In this document: one piece after another, positions 1-9,103 of the stretch
Numbering within the stretch: the first letter of the stretch is position 1
Layout: each line of letters opens with the position of its first letter
NCBI RefSeq assembly: GCF_024519725.1
Contig: NZ_JALJRK010000002.1
Coordinates: 103,038 to 167,037 of the forward strand
Direction of reading: 5' to 3'
Length of the DNA: 64,000 nucleotides
Source: Microvirga sp. Mcv34
GTDB taxonomy: Bacteria; Pseudomonadota; Alphaproteobacteria; Rhizobiales; Beijerinckiaceae
Made by a program: the position numbers and the translations under genes
The notes under the pieces: generated by a model
What the model saw: the letters and a program-made list of their open reading frames with translations, nothing else
Database searches by the model: none
What the model was told of the DNA's origin: nothing

Positions 1-1
1 A

Positions 2-1013
2 GAGAGCCACTACTACGGCTCGGCATGACGCCGCTCTATTTTACCGGTTCAAGCCCGGATGCATGTGAACAGCGGATCGATACCCCTCGAGGCATGATGC
101 CACTCCGCTGGGTCGGTTAGATTCCGACATTCCCTGAACCCTCTTCATCATTCAAGGAACACACACATGTCCTCCATCCTTACCAATGCCTCCGCCCTGA
201 CCGCTCTGCGCAACCTCAGCAACACGCAGAACGCCCTGAGCAAGACCCAGAGCCAGATCTCCACCGGCCTCAAGGTGGGTTCCGCCTCCGACAACACCAC
301 CAACTGGTCGGTGTCGACGCAGATGAAGACCGACAACAGCGTGATCGGCACCATCAAGGAGCGGCTGAAGCAGAACAGCGACCTGCTCACCACTGCCTCG
401 TCGGCCCTCGATGGCCTTGTGAACACCGTCGACAAGATCAAGGTCGAGTTGGCCAAGGCTGCCGATGCGAAGACCGATGCCGAGTTCACTGCCATCGGAA
501 CGTCGCTCACGAAGCTCAGCGAAGAGCTCACGAAGAACATCTCGAATGCGGCCCTCAATGGCGTCAACCTGCTTGACGGCTCCAAGACAGACCCGATCAA
601 GATGGTTTCCGGCTTCGCTGGCGGCACGGGTGCCGACACCTTCAACTTTATCGAGTTCACTGCGGTCGACATCAGCGACGCGGCCACCACTGCAACGGAC
701 ACCTTCGCGGACGTCGCCGACTCCGACACGGCGGTCGACGCGGCCAAGGCTGTCGAGACGTTCCTGGGCGTGATCCGTGACTATGCTGTCGAGCTCGGCG
801 CAGCCAAGAACCAGATCGAGGCTCAGTCGAAGTTCCTGGGCGTTCTGAGCGAGTCGCTGACGAACAGCGTCAGCTCGCTGGTCGACGCCGACATGAACGA
901 GGCTTCGACCCGCCTGCAGGCTCTGCAGACGCAGCAGCAGCTCGGCGTGCAGTCGCTCTCGATCGCCAACCAGAACAGCCAGATGATCCTGCGTCTCTTC
1001 CAGTAAGAGCCTT
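2..1013 (+). repeat. Tandem flagellin duplication, copy A
   Basis: Bases 2-1013 are repeated at 1316-2327, a fixed offset of 1314. The repeated unit holds about 165 bases of leader, the whole flagellin gene and the first bases after the stop codon. Similarity stops at 1014. The left edge may lie outside the window. Confidence 0.95.
167..1006 (+). CDS. Flagellin (copy A)
   Basis: Structural subunit of the flagellar filament, exported by the flagellar type III apparatus. The protein is 279 residues, short as in many Hyphomicrobiales flagellins. It has the conserved N-terminal helical domain (MSSILTNASALTALRNLS, then a TQSQISTGLKVGSASDNT stretch near residues 30-50), a small variable middle rich in Thr, Ala and Asp (about 145-195), and the conserved C-terminal coiled segment (TRLQALQTQQQLGVQSLSIA) ending in ILRLFQ. 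There is no signal peptide, as expected. A GGAAC-rich leader precedes the ATG. It differs from copy B at only three residues: F164L, G225N and R276K. A strong hairpin terminator follows, so each copy is probably transcribed separately. The family is certain; which filament it belongs to is not. Confidence 0.96.
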   Translation: MSSILTNASALTALRNLSNTQNALSKTQSQISTGLKVGSASDNTTNWSVSTQMKTDNSVIGTIKERLKQNSDLLTTASSALDGLVNTVDKIKVELAKAADAKTDAEFTAIGTSLTKLSEELTKNISNAALNGVNLLDGSKTDPIKMVSGFAGGTGADTFNFIEFTAVDISDAATTATDTFADVADSDTAVDAAKAVETFLGVIRDYAVELGAAKNQIEAQSKFLGVLSESLTNSVSSLVDADMNEASTRLQALQTQQQLGVQSLSIANQNSQMILRLFQ

Positions 1014-1028
1014 AGAGATCACCAAATG

Positions 1029-1061
1029 AAGGCTCTGCCTCTAGTGAGGCAGAGCCTTTTT
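1029..1061 (+). terminator. Intrinsic terminator after flagellin A
   Basis: Perfect 13-bp stem, 1029-1041 pairing with 1046-1058, with a TAGT loop and a run of five T overlapping the stem end. It lies 22 bases after the stop codon. Confidence 0.9.
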
Positions 1062-1226
1062 GCGTTGTGCGGGCGAAAGGGCGAGGTCTCTTGTGAGGTT
1101 GTGCAGCGCAAGTATTGGCTTCTGTTTACTGTCGCGATTGGACGATTGTGCTTGCGGTCCGGCCCATTTAAAAAGTTAACGAAAGGTAAATTTGCTCCTA
1201 GACATCATTAAGTTTAATTTTTATCC

Positions 1227-1255
1227 TTGACGCGAGGAAAGGGCGTCGCTATTGA
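1227..1255 (+). promoter_or_regulatory. Possible promoter of flagellin B
   Basis: TTGACG at 1227-1232, a 17-base spacer and TATTGA at 1250-1255. The -35 is good and the -10 weak. It lies outside the duplicated unit and would give a leader of more than 200 bases. A flagellar sigma-28 or sigma-54 promoter was not recognised instead. Confidence 0.3.
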
Positions 1256-1315
1256 AGGGACATGGACGCGACGACAGATTGAGACATCGATCGGACGCGC
1301 TAAGACAGCACTGTG

Positions 1316-2327
1316 GAGAGCCACTACTACGGCTCGGCATGACGCCGCTCTATTTTACCGGTTCAAGCCCGGATGCATGTGAACAGCGGATCGATACCCC
1401 TCGAGGCATGATGCCACTCCGCTGGGTCGGTTAGATTCCGACATTCCCTGAACCCTCTTCATCATTCAAGGAACACACACATGTCCTCCATCCTTACCAA
1501 TGCCTCCGCCCTGACCGCTCTGCGCAACCTCAGCAACACGCAGAACGCCCTGAGCAAGACCCAGAGCCAGATCTCCACCGGCCTCAAGGTGGGTTCCGCC
1601 TCCGACAACACCACCAACTGGTCGGTGTCGACGCAGATGAAGACCGACAACAGCGTGATCGGCACCATCAAGGAGCGGCTGAAGCAGAACAGCGACCTGC
1701 TCACCACTGCCTCGTCGGCCCTCGATGGCCTTGTGAACACCGTCGACAAGATCAAGGTCGAGTTGGCCAAGGCTGCCGATGCGAAGACCGATGCCGAGTT
1801 CACTGCCATCGGAACGTCGCTCACGAAGCTCAGCGAAGAGCTCACGAAGAACATCTCGAATGCGGCCCTCAATGGCGTCAACCTGCTTGACGGCTCCAAG
1901 ACAGACCCGATCAAGATGGTTTCCGGCTTCGCTGGCGGCACGGGTGCCGACACCTTCAACTTTATCGAGCTCACTGCGGTCGACATCAGCGACGCGGCCA
2001 CCACTGCAACGGACACCTTCGCGGACGTCGCCGACTCCGACACGGCGGTCGACGCGGCCAAGGCTGTCGAGACGTTCCTGGGCGTGATCCGTGACTATGC
2101 TGTCGAGCTCGGCGCAGCCAAGAACCAGATCGAGGCTCAGTCGAAGTTCCTGAACGTTCTGAGCGAGTCGCTGACGAACAGCGTCAGCTCGCTGGTCGAC
2201 GCCGACATGAACGAGGCTTCGACCCGCCTGCAGGCTCTGCAGACGCAGCAGCAGCTCGGCGTGCAGTCGCTCTCGATCGCCAACCAGAACAGCCAGATGA
2301 TCCTGAAGCTCTTCCAGTAAGAGCCTT
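1316..2327 (+). repeat. Tandem flagellin duplication, copy B
   Basis: Second copy of the unit at 2-1013. The whole leader (1316-1480) is conserved as well as the gene, so leader sequence and any post-transcriptional control should be shared by both copies. Confidence 0.95.
1481..2320 (+). CDS. Flagellin (copy B)
   Basis: Flagellar filament subunit, 279 residues, nearly identical to copy A. The two coding sequences differ at six bases in three codons, and every change alters the protein (TTC to CTC, GGC to AAC, CGT to AAG); no synonymous difference was found by reading them side by side. N- and C-terminal flagellin domains are intact, ending in ILKLFQ. The gene has its own terminator downstream with a stem unrelated to that of copy A, so the two genes diverge immediately after the stop codon. 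Both copies look functional; a recent duplication or gene conversion explains the identity. Confidence 0.96.
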   Translation: MSSILTNASALTALRNLSNTQNALSKTQSQISTGLKVGSASDNTTNWSVSTQMKTDNSVIGTIKERLKQNSDLLTTASSALDGLVNTVDKIKVELAKAADAKTDAEFTAIGTSLTKLSEELTKNISNAALNGVNLLDGSKTDPIKMVSGFAGGTGADTFNFIELTAVDISDAATTATDTFADVADSDTAVDAAKAVETFLGVIRDYAVELGAAKNQIEAQSKFLNVLSESLTNSVSSLVDADMNEASTRLQALQTQQQLGVQSLSIANQNSQMILKLFQ

Positions 2328-2342
2328 CTGATCGGTAACGAC

Positions 2343-2377
2343 AAGGCCCCGTCTTGCAAAAGGCGGGGCTTTCTTTT
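2343..2377 (+). terminator. Intrinsic terminator after flagellin B
   Basis: Inverted repeat AAGGCCCCGTCT / AAGGCGGGGCTTT around a short loop, followed by TTTCTTTT, 22 bases after the stop codon. Confidence 0.85.
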
Positions 2378-2392
2378 GGGACCGGCTGAGTC

Positions 2393-2947
2393 ATGTTGAA
2401 GGTATTCCAGCGTACGATCGTTCTCGTATCCGCCTGCTCGTTGAGCGCGGCGCCAACCGACTTGTCGGTCGCCGCGACAGGCGCTCTCCGGACGTGGAAC
2501 TATGCCCTGCAGACCGACCAGGATGGCGCCCCGAACCGGGCACTGGCGCAGGTCAGGGGGGAGGGGGGCAGCTCCCTCTGGTTTTCCTGCACGAAAGTCT
2601 CGGCGGAGGATGAGCCGCCGCAAGTGGCCGTCGCGGCCACCGTGATGCAGAGGGCCTATCTCGGGCCCAGCGACAACCGGGGGCGGAGCACGGTCTATTG
2701 GCTGGATGACCATCCTCCGGAAGTCTCCCACTGGGTCTACCGCGACCGCTACGGCCAGTTGCGTGGCGAGGATCAGGTGATGGGCTTCGTCACAAGCCTC
2801 GCGACAGCACAGACGCTTATCGTCGAACTTGCGAATTTCCGCCTCGAGCCGCAGAGCGTGAGGTTTTACCTCGATCCCGGAGAGACCCAGGCGGTGGTCG
2901 AGCGGTTTTCGAAGGATTGCCGGACCATCGCAACGGCACGGGATTGA
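2393..2947 (+). CDS. Exported hypothetical protein
   Basis: 184 residues. The first 25-30 form a signal peptide (basic LKVFQR, hydrophobic TIVLVSACSLSAA), so the product is probably periplasmic. The mature part contains two cysteines, one in SLWFSC near residue 67 and one near the C terminus (SKDC), which could form a disulfide. There is no recognisable catalytic motif. It lies between flagellin B and the DUF1217 gene in the same direction, which suggests but does not prove a link with motility. I do not recognise the family. Confidence 0.75.
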   Translation: MLKVFQRTIVLVSACSLSAAPTDLSVAATGALRTWNYALQTDQDGAPNRALAQVRGEGGSSLWFSCTKVSAEDEPPQVAVAATVMQRAYLGPSDNRGRSTVYWLDDHPPEVSHWVYRDRYGQLRGEDQVMGFVTSLATAQTLIVELANFRLEPQSVRFYLDPGETQAVVERFSKDCRTIATARD

Positions 2948-2985
2948 TGAGCGGTGCGCGGCTAGACGAGCCGAAGGAGTGAACG

Positions 2986-3771
2986 ATGATCAGCACGATG
3001 ACGCGCTATCAGCTGTTGCAGAGCAACACCGCGCTGACCAAGAATCTCACCCAGAACGACGCGATGGTCAAACGCGATACCGAATACTATCGGGCGAACA
3101 TCTCGAAGGTGAAGACCGTCGACGAGTTCATGAAGGACTACCGTCTCTTCAGCTATGCCATGAAGGCCTATGGCCTTGAGGACATGATCTACGCCAAGGC
3201 TTTCATGAAGAAAGTGCTCACGGAAGGCGTTACCTCGTCCACGAGCATGGCGAACAAGCTGGTCGATCCGCGCTACAAGGAATTCGCCAGGGCATTCGAC
3301 TTTGCCTCCAAAGGCGACAAGGCAACCTCCGAGGCCAGTGCGACGACGGAAGCCGTGAGCAAGTACTACCAGCAGACGCTGGAGAACAAGGAGGGCGAGC
3401 AGAACGAAGGCGTGAGGCTCGCGCTTTACTTCAAGCGGAAGGCGTCCAGCGTCGCCTCGACGATGGGATTGCTGGCGGACAAGCGCCTTCTGACATTCAT
3501 GCAGACGACGTTCAACATCCCCAAGGAAGCATCGAAGGCAAGCATCGATCTGCAGGTTCGCAACCTGGAGAAGCACATCAATATCAAGGATCTGCAGGAC
3601 CCGAAGAAGGTCGACAAGCTGATCATGCGGTTCTCCGCCATGTGGGACATGAACAACGCCAGCCTGGAGCAGGTTTCCCCTGTGCTGACACTGTTCTCGG
3701 ATCCGACGGAAGCAGGCATCAGCGTCGACCTGATGATGAGCATCACCAAGCTCCGGCGCGGGGGCTTCTGA
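2986..3771 (+). CDS. DUF1217 flagellar-associated protein
   Basis: 261 residues, no signal peptide and no membrane segment. It begins MISTMTRYQLLQSN and is strongly helical; patterns such as DEFMKDYRLFSYAMKAYGLE and YAKAFMKKVLTEG are typical of the DUF1217 family, found in rhizobial flagellar gene clusters. Its role is not established; position beside the flagellins fits motility. An AAGGAGTGAACG ribosome site precedes the ATG. The gene ends one base before the convergent lipoprotein gene, so the two may share a transcription end. Confidence 0.85.
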   Translation: MISTMTRYQLLQSNTALTKNLTQNDAMVKRDTEYYRANISKVKTVDEFMKDYRLFSYAMKAYGLEDMIYAKAFMKKVLTEGVTSSTSMANKLVDPRYKEFARAFDFASKGDKATSEASATTEAVSKYYQQTLENKEGEQNEGVRLALYFKRKASSVASTMGLLADKRLLTFMQTTFNIPKEASKASIDLQVRNLEKHINIKDLQDPKKVDKLIMRFSAMWDMNNASLEQVSPVLTLFSDPTEAGISVDLMMSITKLRRGGF

Positions 3772-3772
3772 T

Positions 3773-4153
3773 CTAGCCCTTGGCCGAGACCACGTTCACG
3801 ACGATCCGCTCATCGACCGGCATCGCGTCATAGGGCGCGTTCACGACGAACACACCGCTGCAGATCGTCGTGACCTTGCGCGCCGATGCGTGGTGCTTGT
3901 CCGCACCGGTCAGGTAGTTCACGGTGTAGTAGGGCTCGCCGCCGACATAAGCGGTCTGCCTGCTCTCGAAGATGTAGCCGACCTGGGTCGGACTGATCCG
4001 ATAGACGGTTCGCGGCGGGCCCCAGGCGGCGATGCGCGCCGAGATGGGCTTGCCGACATAATCCGAGCACGATACGGCAAGGGGTTCCTGGACCGCCGGC
4101 ACGCAGCCGCCGACACCGAGGGCGACCGCAAGCGTCGCGAAGAGCGTTCTCAA
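3773..4153 (-). CDS. Small lipoprotein, unknown function
   Basis: 126 residues if it starts at the TTG complementary to 4151-4153. That start gives MRTLFATLAVALGVGGC, a short basic end, hydrophobic core and lipobox GVGGC with the acylated Cys at residue 17, and it has GGGGGA upstream. An ATG further upstream (4309) would add 52 residues without coding character and hide the signal peptide. The mature part carries YVGKPISARIAAWGPP, a pattern resembling small SmpA/OmlA-like outer membrane lipoproteins, followed by a Tyr-rich stretch. Membrane anchoring is well supported; function is not. Confidence 0.75.
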   Translation of the reverse strand: MRTLFATLAVALGVGGCVPAVQEPLAVSCSDYVGKPISARIAAWGPPRTVYRISPTQVGYIFESRQTAYVGGEPYYTVNYLTGADKHHASARKVTTICSGVFVVNAPYDAMPVDERIVVNVVSAKG

Positions 4154-4816
4154 GACAATCCCCCAGATCGGACGAAATCCATTCGGAGCCTGCACTATAC
4201 CGGCGATCCGCCTCGGATGAAGCCTTTCTTGCCAGCGTAGTAAACCATCGACCGCAGGTGACGCGCCCGCATCGAAGACAGTCAGGTTCGGGCAAGGTTT
4301 ATGCTTCATATTGAAGGAGTACCTCCGAGTGATGAGGAGAGATCCATGGCTATCGTTCTGGTGCCGGTCGTCGCAGCATCTCTGGTCGGGCTGATTGGGA
4401 TGCCCGTCATTCGCCTCATGATTTCGTCAGCAAGGACGAGGCATTGGGCCAGAAGTCGCAGCATGGCGCAGGGTCGATCCTGAAACAAAACCCGTCTTTC
4501 CGCGCAGAGGTGCCGAATGGAAGGGCGATGTTCGTCCGCGACGTTGCTGACGGGTTCTCTGCACATGCCTCACGCGGATCGGTTCACCGGTTTAGCCTAG
4601 GGACCGTGCTCCGACATAACTCGCCATTGTATTGGCGCCGCCCCGATGCTGATCTTTCCTCTTCATTCGGGTAGGTCGCAAGCGGCGGTTGCTTGTTCTG
4701 TTGCTGGAAGTCAACAGTGCCGCGACCTTCGTGATCTTGCGGCAAGTTCACACTTGCGCCCGGCATCCGCTGCTGACAGCTTTATTGAAAATAATAAAAC
4801 TGAACAGGTGCGGGGC
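4154..4816. other. Mostly non-coding region
   Basis: About 660 bases with only a doubtful small gene at 4346-4483. The last 40 bases before 4817 are AT-rich (GAAAATAATAAAACTGAAC) and may contain the promoter of the proteinase gene. No repeat or RNA was recognised. Confidence 0.5.
4346..4483 (+). CDS. Possible small membrane peptide
   Basis: 45 residues starting MAIVLVPVVAASLVGLIG. One hydrophobic segment covers residues 2-27 and a basic tail follows. A GAGGAGAG ribosome site sits at good distance from the ATG, which is the main reason to list it. No homologous family is recognised; it could be chance. Confidence 0.3.
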   Translation: MAIVLVPVVAASLVGLIGMPVIRLMISSARTRHWARSRSMAQGRS

Positions 4817-5491
4817 ATGTGCGGGATTACTATCAAAGATTCAGAACGGCGCAGTCGACGTCTTCGTCGCTTCTTCGCGTCAGCAGGTCTCGCGGCCCTT
4901 GTCCTGTCGGCCACGGCCGGAGCCGGATCGGCGCTCGAATTTCCGCATTTCACCACGCGGGGCAGCGGTGACACGCTCTATGCCGTCGGAGCCGCCGGGC
5001 CGACACCGGCCTGGATCGAATTCTGCACGCAGCGGCCGCAGGAATGCGCCCACAATCCGTCCGAGCCCGACACCATCGTTCTCGATCAGGCGATCTGGAA
5101 GCTGATTGTCGACGTGAACGAGCAGGTGAACAAGGAGATCGCGCCGGTCACGGACCAGGATCACTGGGGTGTCGCCGATCGCTGGGATTATCCGGACGAC
5201 GGCATGGGCGATTGCGAGGATATCCAGCTGCTCAAGCGCCGCCGTCTCACGCAGGCCGGTTTGCCGCAGCGGGCCCTGCGCATGACCGTGGTGATCGACG
5301 AACTCGGGGCAGGGCACGCGGTTCTCATGGCGCGCACGGATCGCGGCGACTACATCCTCGACAACAAGCGCAACGCCGTCCTTCCCTGGCAGCAGACGGG
5401 ATATCGCTATGTGAAGCGGGAAGGGTCGGACGGCACCGATTGGGTTTGGCTCGGCAACCAGGCTGGCCCGGTCGCGACCGCGACGAAATAG
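4817..5491 (+). CDS. Transglutaminase-like cysteine proteinase (BTLCP family)
   Basis: 224 residues, exported. A basic N terminus (RRSRRLRRFF) and hydrophobic core lead to a likely cleavage after about residue 39 (GAGSALEF). The fold belongs to the bacterial transglutaminase-like cysteine proteinases (PF06035, formerly DUF920). The catalytic triad can be read: Cys133 in GMGDCEDIQ, His167 in GAGHAVLM, Asp182 in YILDN. Family members are periplasmic; some process a surface adhesin (LapG), but no LapA-like adhesin or LapD receptor is nearby, and this short type is common and mostly uncharacterised in Hyphomicrobiales. The ATG at 4817 was chosen because upstream extensions lack coding character. 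Confidence 0.9.
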   Translation: MCGITIKDSERRSRRLRRFFASAGLAALVLSATAGAGSALEFPHFTTRGSGDTLYAVGAAGPTPAWIEFCTQRPQECAHNPSEPDTIVLDQAIWKLIVDVNEQVNKEIAPVTDQDHWGVADRWDYPDDGMGDCEDIQLLKRRRLTQAGLPQRALRMTVVIDELGAGHAVLMARTDRGDYILDNKRNAVLPWQQTGYRYVKREGSDGTDWVWLGNQAGPVATATK

Positions 5492-5572
5492 GAGACGGGC
5501 GTTTCGCGGAACGCCGCTTCCCATTCATTCTTCGATGTGGCGAAAGGCGCGCGATGGTGCGCCCTATGCTCT

Positions 5573-6169
5573 TCAGCTCGACGCCCGCGCCGGCGACTGC
5601 GTGATCATGGTCTCGGTCGTCAGGACCACCCAACCGGCATCGGAGCGCTCGATGGAGATCACTTGGCCGATGCCGGGCAGGGTCATTCCGGGCGTGACCC
5701 ACCAGATGCCGTCTGGGCCTTCGATCAGGGCGGACTCGCCCGTGGCCCGATGGAGAACGTAGCGTTGGAACTGAGGGCTTCTGGCGGCGCTCTGGGTCGT
5801 GGCGACCTTGTGGCTCGCCGTCGATTCAAGCTCTTTCTTCGCCAGTGAGCCCGTCGTCGCGGGGCTCAGGTCGATGGTGCGCGTCACGGCCTTGCCGCTG
5901 GTCGTGTCGGCCACGACGCCCGTAAGATAGGTGTAGCTTTCGCTGAAATGCAGCGCATAAACCGGCAGGCCGATGGCCGACAGGGTGAGGGCCAGGCCGA
6001 GGCACATCACGATACGATCGCCGACCGCTTCACGCGCGCGGATCGATTCCTCGATGCGCTGGACCTTGCGCTCCCGCCGCTCGGCCGTGGAGACGTGTTC
6101 CCTGGCGCTTCCAGCCCTGGCCACCTGCTCCAAAACCTTGTCGAACCGAATGCCCATGGAAACCGCCAC
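5573..6169 (-). CDS. Single-pass membrane protein, unknown
   Basis: 198 residues. The first 50 are hydrophilic and highly charged, possibly coiled coil; one membrane segment spans about 52-74 (IVMCLGLALTLSAIGLPVYAL); the rest would be periplasmic. The C-terminal 45 residues (GPDGIWWVTPGMTLPGIGQV ... GWVVLTTETMI) look like a small beta domain seen in some envelope-assembly proteins. The gene is alone on its strand between the proteinase and the chemoreceptor. No known family is claimed. Confidence 0.75.
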   Translation of the reverse strand: MAVSMGIRFDKVLEQVARAGSAREHVSTAERRERKVQRIEESIRAREAVGDRIVMCLGLALTLSAIGLPVYALHFSESYTYLTGVVADTTSGKAVTRTIDLSPATTGSLAKKELESTASHKVATTQSAARSPQFQRYVLHRATGESALIEGPDGIWWVTPGMTLPGIGQVISIERSDAGWVVLTTETMITQSPARASS

Positions 6170-6357
6170 GTTGAGAACCGCGTGCCATCATGCGTATGGG
6201 CTTATGCTTAAGAAATCGTCACTCGGGCGGCGAAACTTGGCCGTATACCTCCAAAGGGTGAGGGCTTGCGTCGAACAAGCCTCGCGCAAGCCACGGCGCG
6301 ATACCATGACCTGTCGTACAGAGATGTTGTGGCGGGTTCGACCGCCCGAGGTTTATC

Positions 6358-8028
6358 ATGAAAATCAGGACGAAGATTTTTGCGCTTGTGGCGGCTCTGA
6401 GCCTCGTCGCGGTCGTGACCGCCGCCGTGGGCATCAATACATTGCAGACCTATCACAAGGCCGTCGATGACGTGCGCCTTGCGGCCACACGCGCCCTTTA
6501 TGGCGAGCGCCTCAACCGGCTCGTGACCCATGTGGTCATGGAAGCCAGGGGGATCTACGCGTCGAAAGACACGGCCGAGGCGCGCAAGTTCGGTGACGGG
6601 CTTCTCGCGACCCTGAAGGACGTGGATGCGCTGTTGAAGGAATGGGAACCGATCGTTCCGGCCGCGAACAGGGCCCTGTTTGATGCGGTCGTGAGGGATG
6701 CGGCGGAGTTCGCCAAATTCCGCTCCGAGACGGTGCGTCTCGGCAACGAGGTCTCTCCCACGGCTGCCAATGCGCAGGGCAATACCGAAGCGAACCGCGC
6801 CAACCGGAAGGCCTTCCAGGTCAGCATCGATGCTCTGACCAAGCGCGGCAGCGAGGAGATCAAGGCGGTCAACCGGCGCGCGGCCGAACTCTACGACCAG
6901 CGCCTGATGCTCCTCGTCGGGATCGCCCTTGCGGGCACCGTCCTTGCGCTGCTGATCGGGTGGCTCGTCGGCCACCGGCAGATCGCCCAGCCCCTGCGGC
7001 GCGTGACTGACGCGATCCGCAGGCTCGCCGCGGGCGACTACGACCTGCCGCACGCCAAGGTGGGCAAGGACGAGATCGGCGATATCTGGCAGGCGACGCA
7101 GGTCTTCGCCGGCGCCATGCAGGAGGCCGAGAACCTTCGTCTTGCACAGGCCGAGGCCGAGAAGCAGGCGGCGGAGCGGCGCCGGCTCGAGATGATGGCG
7201 CTCGCTCAGAGTTTCGAGGGCAGCGTCGGCGGACTGGTGCAGCATCTCTCCGTCGCCGCGCAGCAGATGGAGGCGACGGCCCGTTCCATGGCCTCGACCG
7301 CGCAGCAGACGAACCAGCAGTCGAACTCGGTGGCGGCCGCCGCCGAGGAGACCTCCAGCAACGTGCAGGCCGTCGCGGCGGCGGCGGAGCAGCTCGCGGC
7401 CTCGTCCAACGAGATCGGCTCGCAGGTGTCGCAGACCTCGGTCGCGGCCGCCCGCGCCGTGGAGAACGCGCGCCGGACCAACGCGCTCGTTCAGACCCTG
7501 GCGGACGGCGCGCAGAAGATCGGCGAGGTCGTCGCCCTCATCAACACCATCGCGAGCCAGACGAACCTTCTCGCCCTCAACGCCACCATCGAGGCGGCGC
7601 GCGCCGGCGAGGCCGGCAAGGGCTTCGCCGTGGTGGCCGCCGAGGTGAAGGAACTCGCCAACCAGACCTCGCGGGCGACAGAGGATATCGGCGCGCATAT
7701 CCACCAGATCCAGCAATCGACCAAGGATGCGGTCGACGCCATCCGGGATATCGGCCTCACCATCGAGGAGGTGCACCAGATCGCCACCAGCGTGGCGGCC
7801 GCCGTCGAGGAGCAGCAGGCGGCCACGCAGGAGATCGCGCGCAATGTCAGCGAGGCGGCCAGGGGCACACAGGACGTGAGCGAGAGCATCGTCCAGGTCC
7901 AGGGCGCCGCGACCCATGCGGGTTCGGCCGCGTCGCAGGTGCTAGCCGCGGCGGGCGAGCTGGCAGCCAACTCGAATGCGCTGAGCCGGGAGGTCGACGG
8001 CTTCCTGCAGGGCGTGCGGGCGGCCTAG
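6358..8028 (+). CDS. Methyl-accepting chemotaxis protein
   Basis: 556-residue transmembrane chemoreceptor that controls CheA kinase activity. Membrane segment 1 is at about 7-27, a helical periplasmic sensor domain (four-helix-bundle type) at 28-182, membrane segment 2 at 183-205, HAMP at 206-260 ([18 protein letters not shown]) and the cytoplasmic signalling coiled coil after 275. The hairpin tip that contacts CheA/CheW is intact ([20 protein letters not shown], about 409-428). The Gln/Glu pairs in [11 protein letters not shown] are typical methylation-type sites. No C-terminal CheR-tethering pentapeptide is present. The ligand cannot be predicted. No che genes are adjacent; the receiver genes downstream may be functionally linked. 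Confidence 0.95.
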   Translation: MKIRTKIFALVAALSLVAVVTAAVGINTLQTYHKAVDDVRLAATRALYGERLNRLVTHVVMEARGIYASKDTAEARKFGDGLLATLKDVDALLKEWEPIVPAANRALFDAVVRDAAEFAKFRSETVRLGNEVSPTAANAQGNTEANRANRKAFQVSIDALTKRGSEEIKAVNRRAAELYDQRLMLLVGIALAGTVLALLIGWLVGHRQIAQPLRRVTDAIRRLAAGDYDLPHAKVGKDEIGDIWQATQVFAGAMQEAENLRLAQAEAEKQAAERRRLEMMALAQSFEGSVGGLVQHLSVAAQQMEATARSMASTAQQTNQQSNSVAAAAEETSSNVQAVAAAAEQLAASSNEIGSQVSQTSVAAARAVENARRTNALVQTLADGAQKIGEVVALINTIASQTNLLALNATIEAARAGEAGKGFAVVAAEVKELANQTSRATEDIGAHIHQIQQSTKDAVDAIRDIGLTIEEVHQIATSVAAAVEEQQAATQEIARNVSEAARGTQDVSESIVQVQGAATHAGSAASQVLAAAGELAANSNALSREVDGFLQGVRAA

Positions 8029-8056
8029 AACAGGGCCGTCTGGGCCGTCTCGGCCG

Positions 8057-8500
8057 TCAGGCCGTCTTGGGCACGGGGGGAACTGCTCCACCCGTGCCGT
8101 CCTGCGTCCGGGGGCGGGCGGCCTGTGCCCTCTCGACGGCGGTACGGACGTGGGCGAGCAGGGCCGCCTGAGAATAAGGCTTGCCCAGGAAGACCGCTCC
8201 CGGTGGCAGGTCGTTCTCCCGCGGCCATTCCCGGCCCGACGCGATGACAAGCCCGATCCAGGGCCAGGTGCGGCGGACCTTCCAGGCGAGGTCGAAGCCG
8301 GTCATGCCGGGCGGCATCTCCACATCGGAGAGCACCACGTCGATCCCGATCTCGGCCTTCAGAACCGTCAGGGCCTCCTCAGCGTCGGCCGCCTCGATCA
8401 CGCGGAAATGCGCCTCCATGAGAATTTCGGCCGCCACCAGCCGCACGAGCGGCTCGTCTTCCACCAGCAGAATGACGCCTAAGGGTTTCGGATCGGACAA
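8057..8500 (-). CDS. Single-domain response regulator
   Basis: About 147 residues from the proposed TTG at 8498-8500 (MSDPKPLGVILLVEDEPLVR). It has one receiver domain and no output domain: acidic pair ED in LLVEDE, phosphoacceptor Asp in VVLSDVEMPPG, Ser in VIASGRE, and Lys in FLGKPYS. The ~25-residue tail is Pro/Gly/Thr rich. The open frame continues to 8677, but the added part does not resemble a receiver and would run into the upstream region of the divergent gene. No strong ribosome site was found, so the start is uncertain. It is convergent to the MCP gene. Confidence 0.85.
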   Translation of the reverse strand: MSDPKPLGVILLVEDEPLVRLVAAEILMEAHFRVIEAADAEEALTVLKAEIGIDVVLSDVEMPPGMTGFDLAWKVRRTWPWIGLVIASGREWPRENDLPPGAVFLGKPYSQAALLAHVRTAVERAQAARPRTQDGTGGAVPPVPKTA

Positions 8501-8664
8501 GAGGCTAACGCGGGGTGAGGAGGGCAAAGAACGCGAAACGCGGTCCTTGATAGACCGTTCCGCCCTCCCAGGCCAGCCAATCGACGGAAACCTGCGCGAA
8601 TTTGCGGGAGAACCCTTGGGACGGATGCACGTTGTCCGCGTATTGTGTCGCGTCAGGGGCAAGA

Positions 8665-9060
8665 ATGAGCGCTGCATCCGTCACGGTTCTTCCACGCCGG
8701 ACACCTCCCACCATCCTCGTCGCCGAGGTCGATGTCCGAGTCCGCTGCCTCGTCAGCGACGAGCTGCGCGGCTCGGGCTTCAAGGTCCTGGAAGCCGGGT
8801 CCTCCCAGGAGACCCTGACGGTGATCGACGCCGTCCGGGTCGACCTCCTGTTCATCGCCCTCGATCTGCCGGGGGCGCAGAGCGGGCTGGAGACCGCCCA
8901 TCTGGCCGGCGCGCGGCAGAAACCCATGCGGATCATCGTCGCTTCCGCGGACGGTGAAATCGATCCGGGCGGCCTCGGTCCGCTCGTGCGCAAGCCCTAT
9001 CCCGCGTCCCAGGTCGTCGGCCTCGTCATGAGCAGCCTCAATTGGCCGGAGCCTGCATAG
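8665..9060 (+). CDS. Degenerate receiver-domain protein
   Basis: 131 residues from the ATG at 8665. It aligns along its length with the neighbouring receivers (ILVAEVDVRVRCLVSDEL at the start, KPYPASQVV near the end), but the phosphoacceptor position is changed: the neighbour's FSDVEMPG corresponds to FIALDLPG, putting Ala where Asp should be, and the acidic pair is altered to AEVD. Lys (VRKPYP) and Ser (IVASADG) are kept. A pseudo-receiver that cannot be phosphorylated in the usual way is the best reading. It is the first of three same-strand receivers. Confidence 0.8.
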   Translation: MSAASVTVLPRRTPPTILVAEVDVRVRCLVSDELRGSGFKVLEAGSSQETLTVIDAVRVDLLFIALDLPGAQSGLETAHLAGARQKPMRIIVASADGEIDPGGLGPLVRKPYPASQVVGLVMSSLNWPEPA

Positions 9061-9103
9061 GCCCGAAGGGAACAAGGATGGAAGCTCAACGGTTAAGCAA
9101 GCC

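Larger units (their letters stand above)
1007..1315. other. Spacer between the flagellin genes
   Basis: No credible gene; short open frames at 1026-1211 and 1252-1434 lack coding signals. It holds the terminator of copy A, an AT-rich stretch (about 1165-1230) and a possible promoter for copy B at 1227-1255. Confidence 0.6.

Noticed and set aside
148-747. 199-codon minus-strand frame over flagellin A (and its twin at 1462-2061)
   Set aside because: Repeated only because the flagellin genes are duplicated; not a conserved protein.
6208-7917. 569-codon minus-strand frame opposite the chemoreceptor
   Set aside because: Leu/Arg/Gly-rich shadow of a conserved gene; no start signals or homologous motif.
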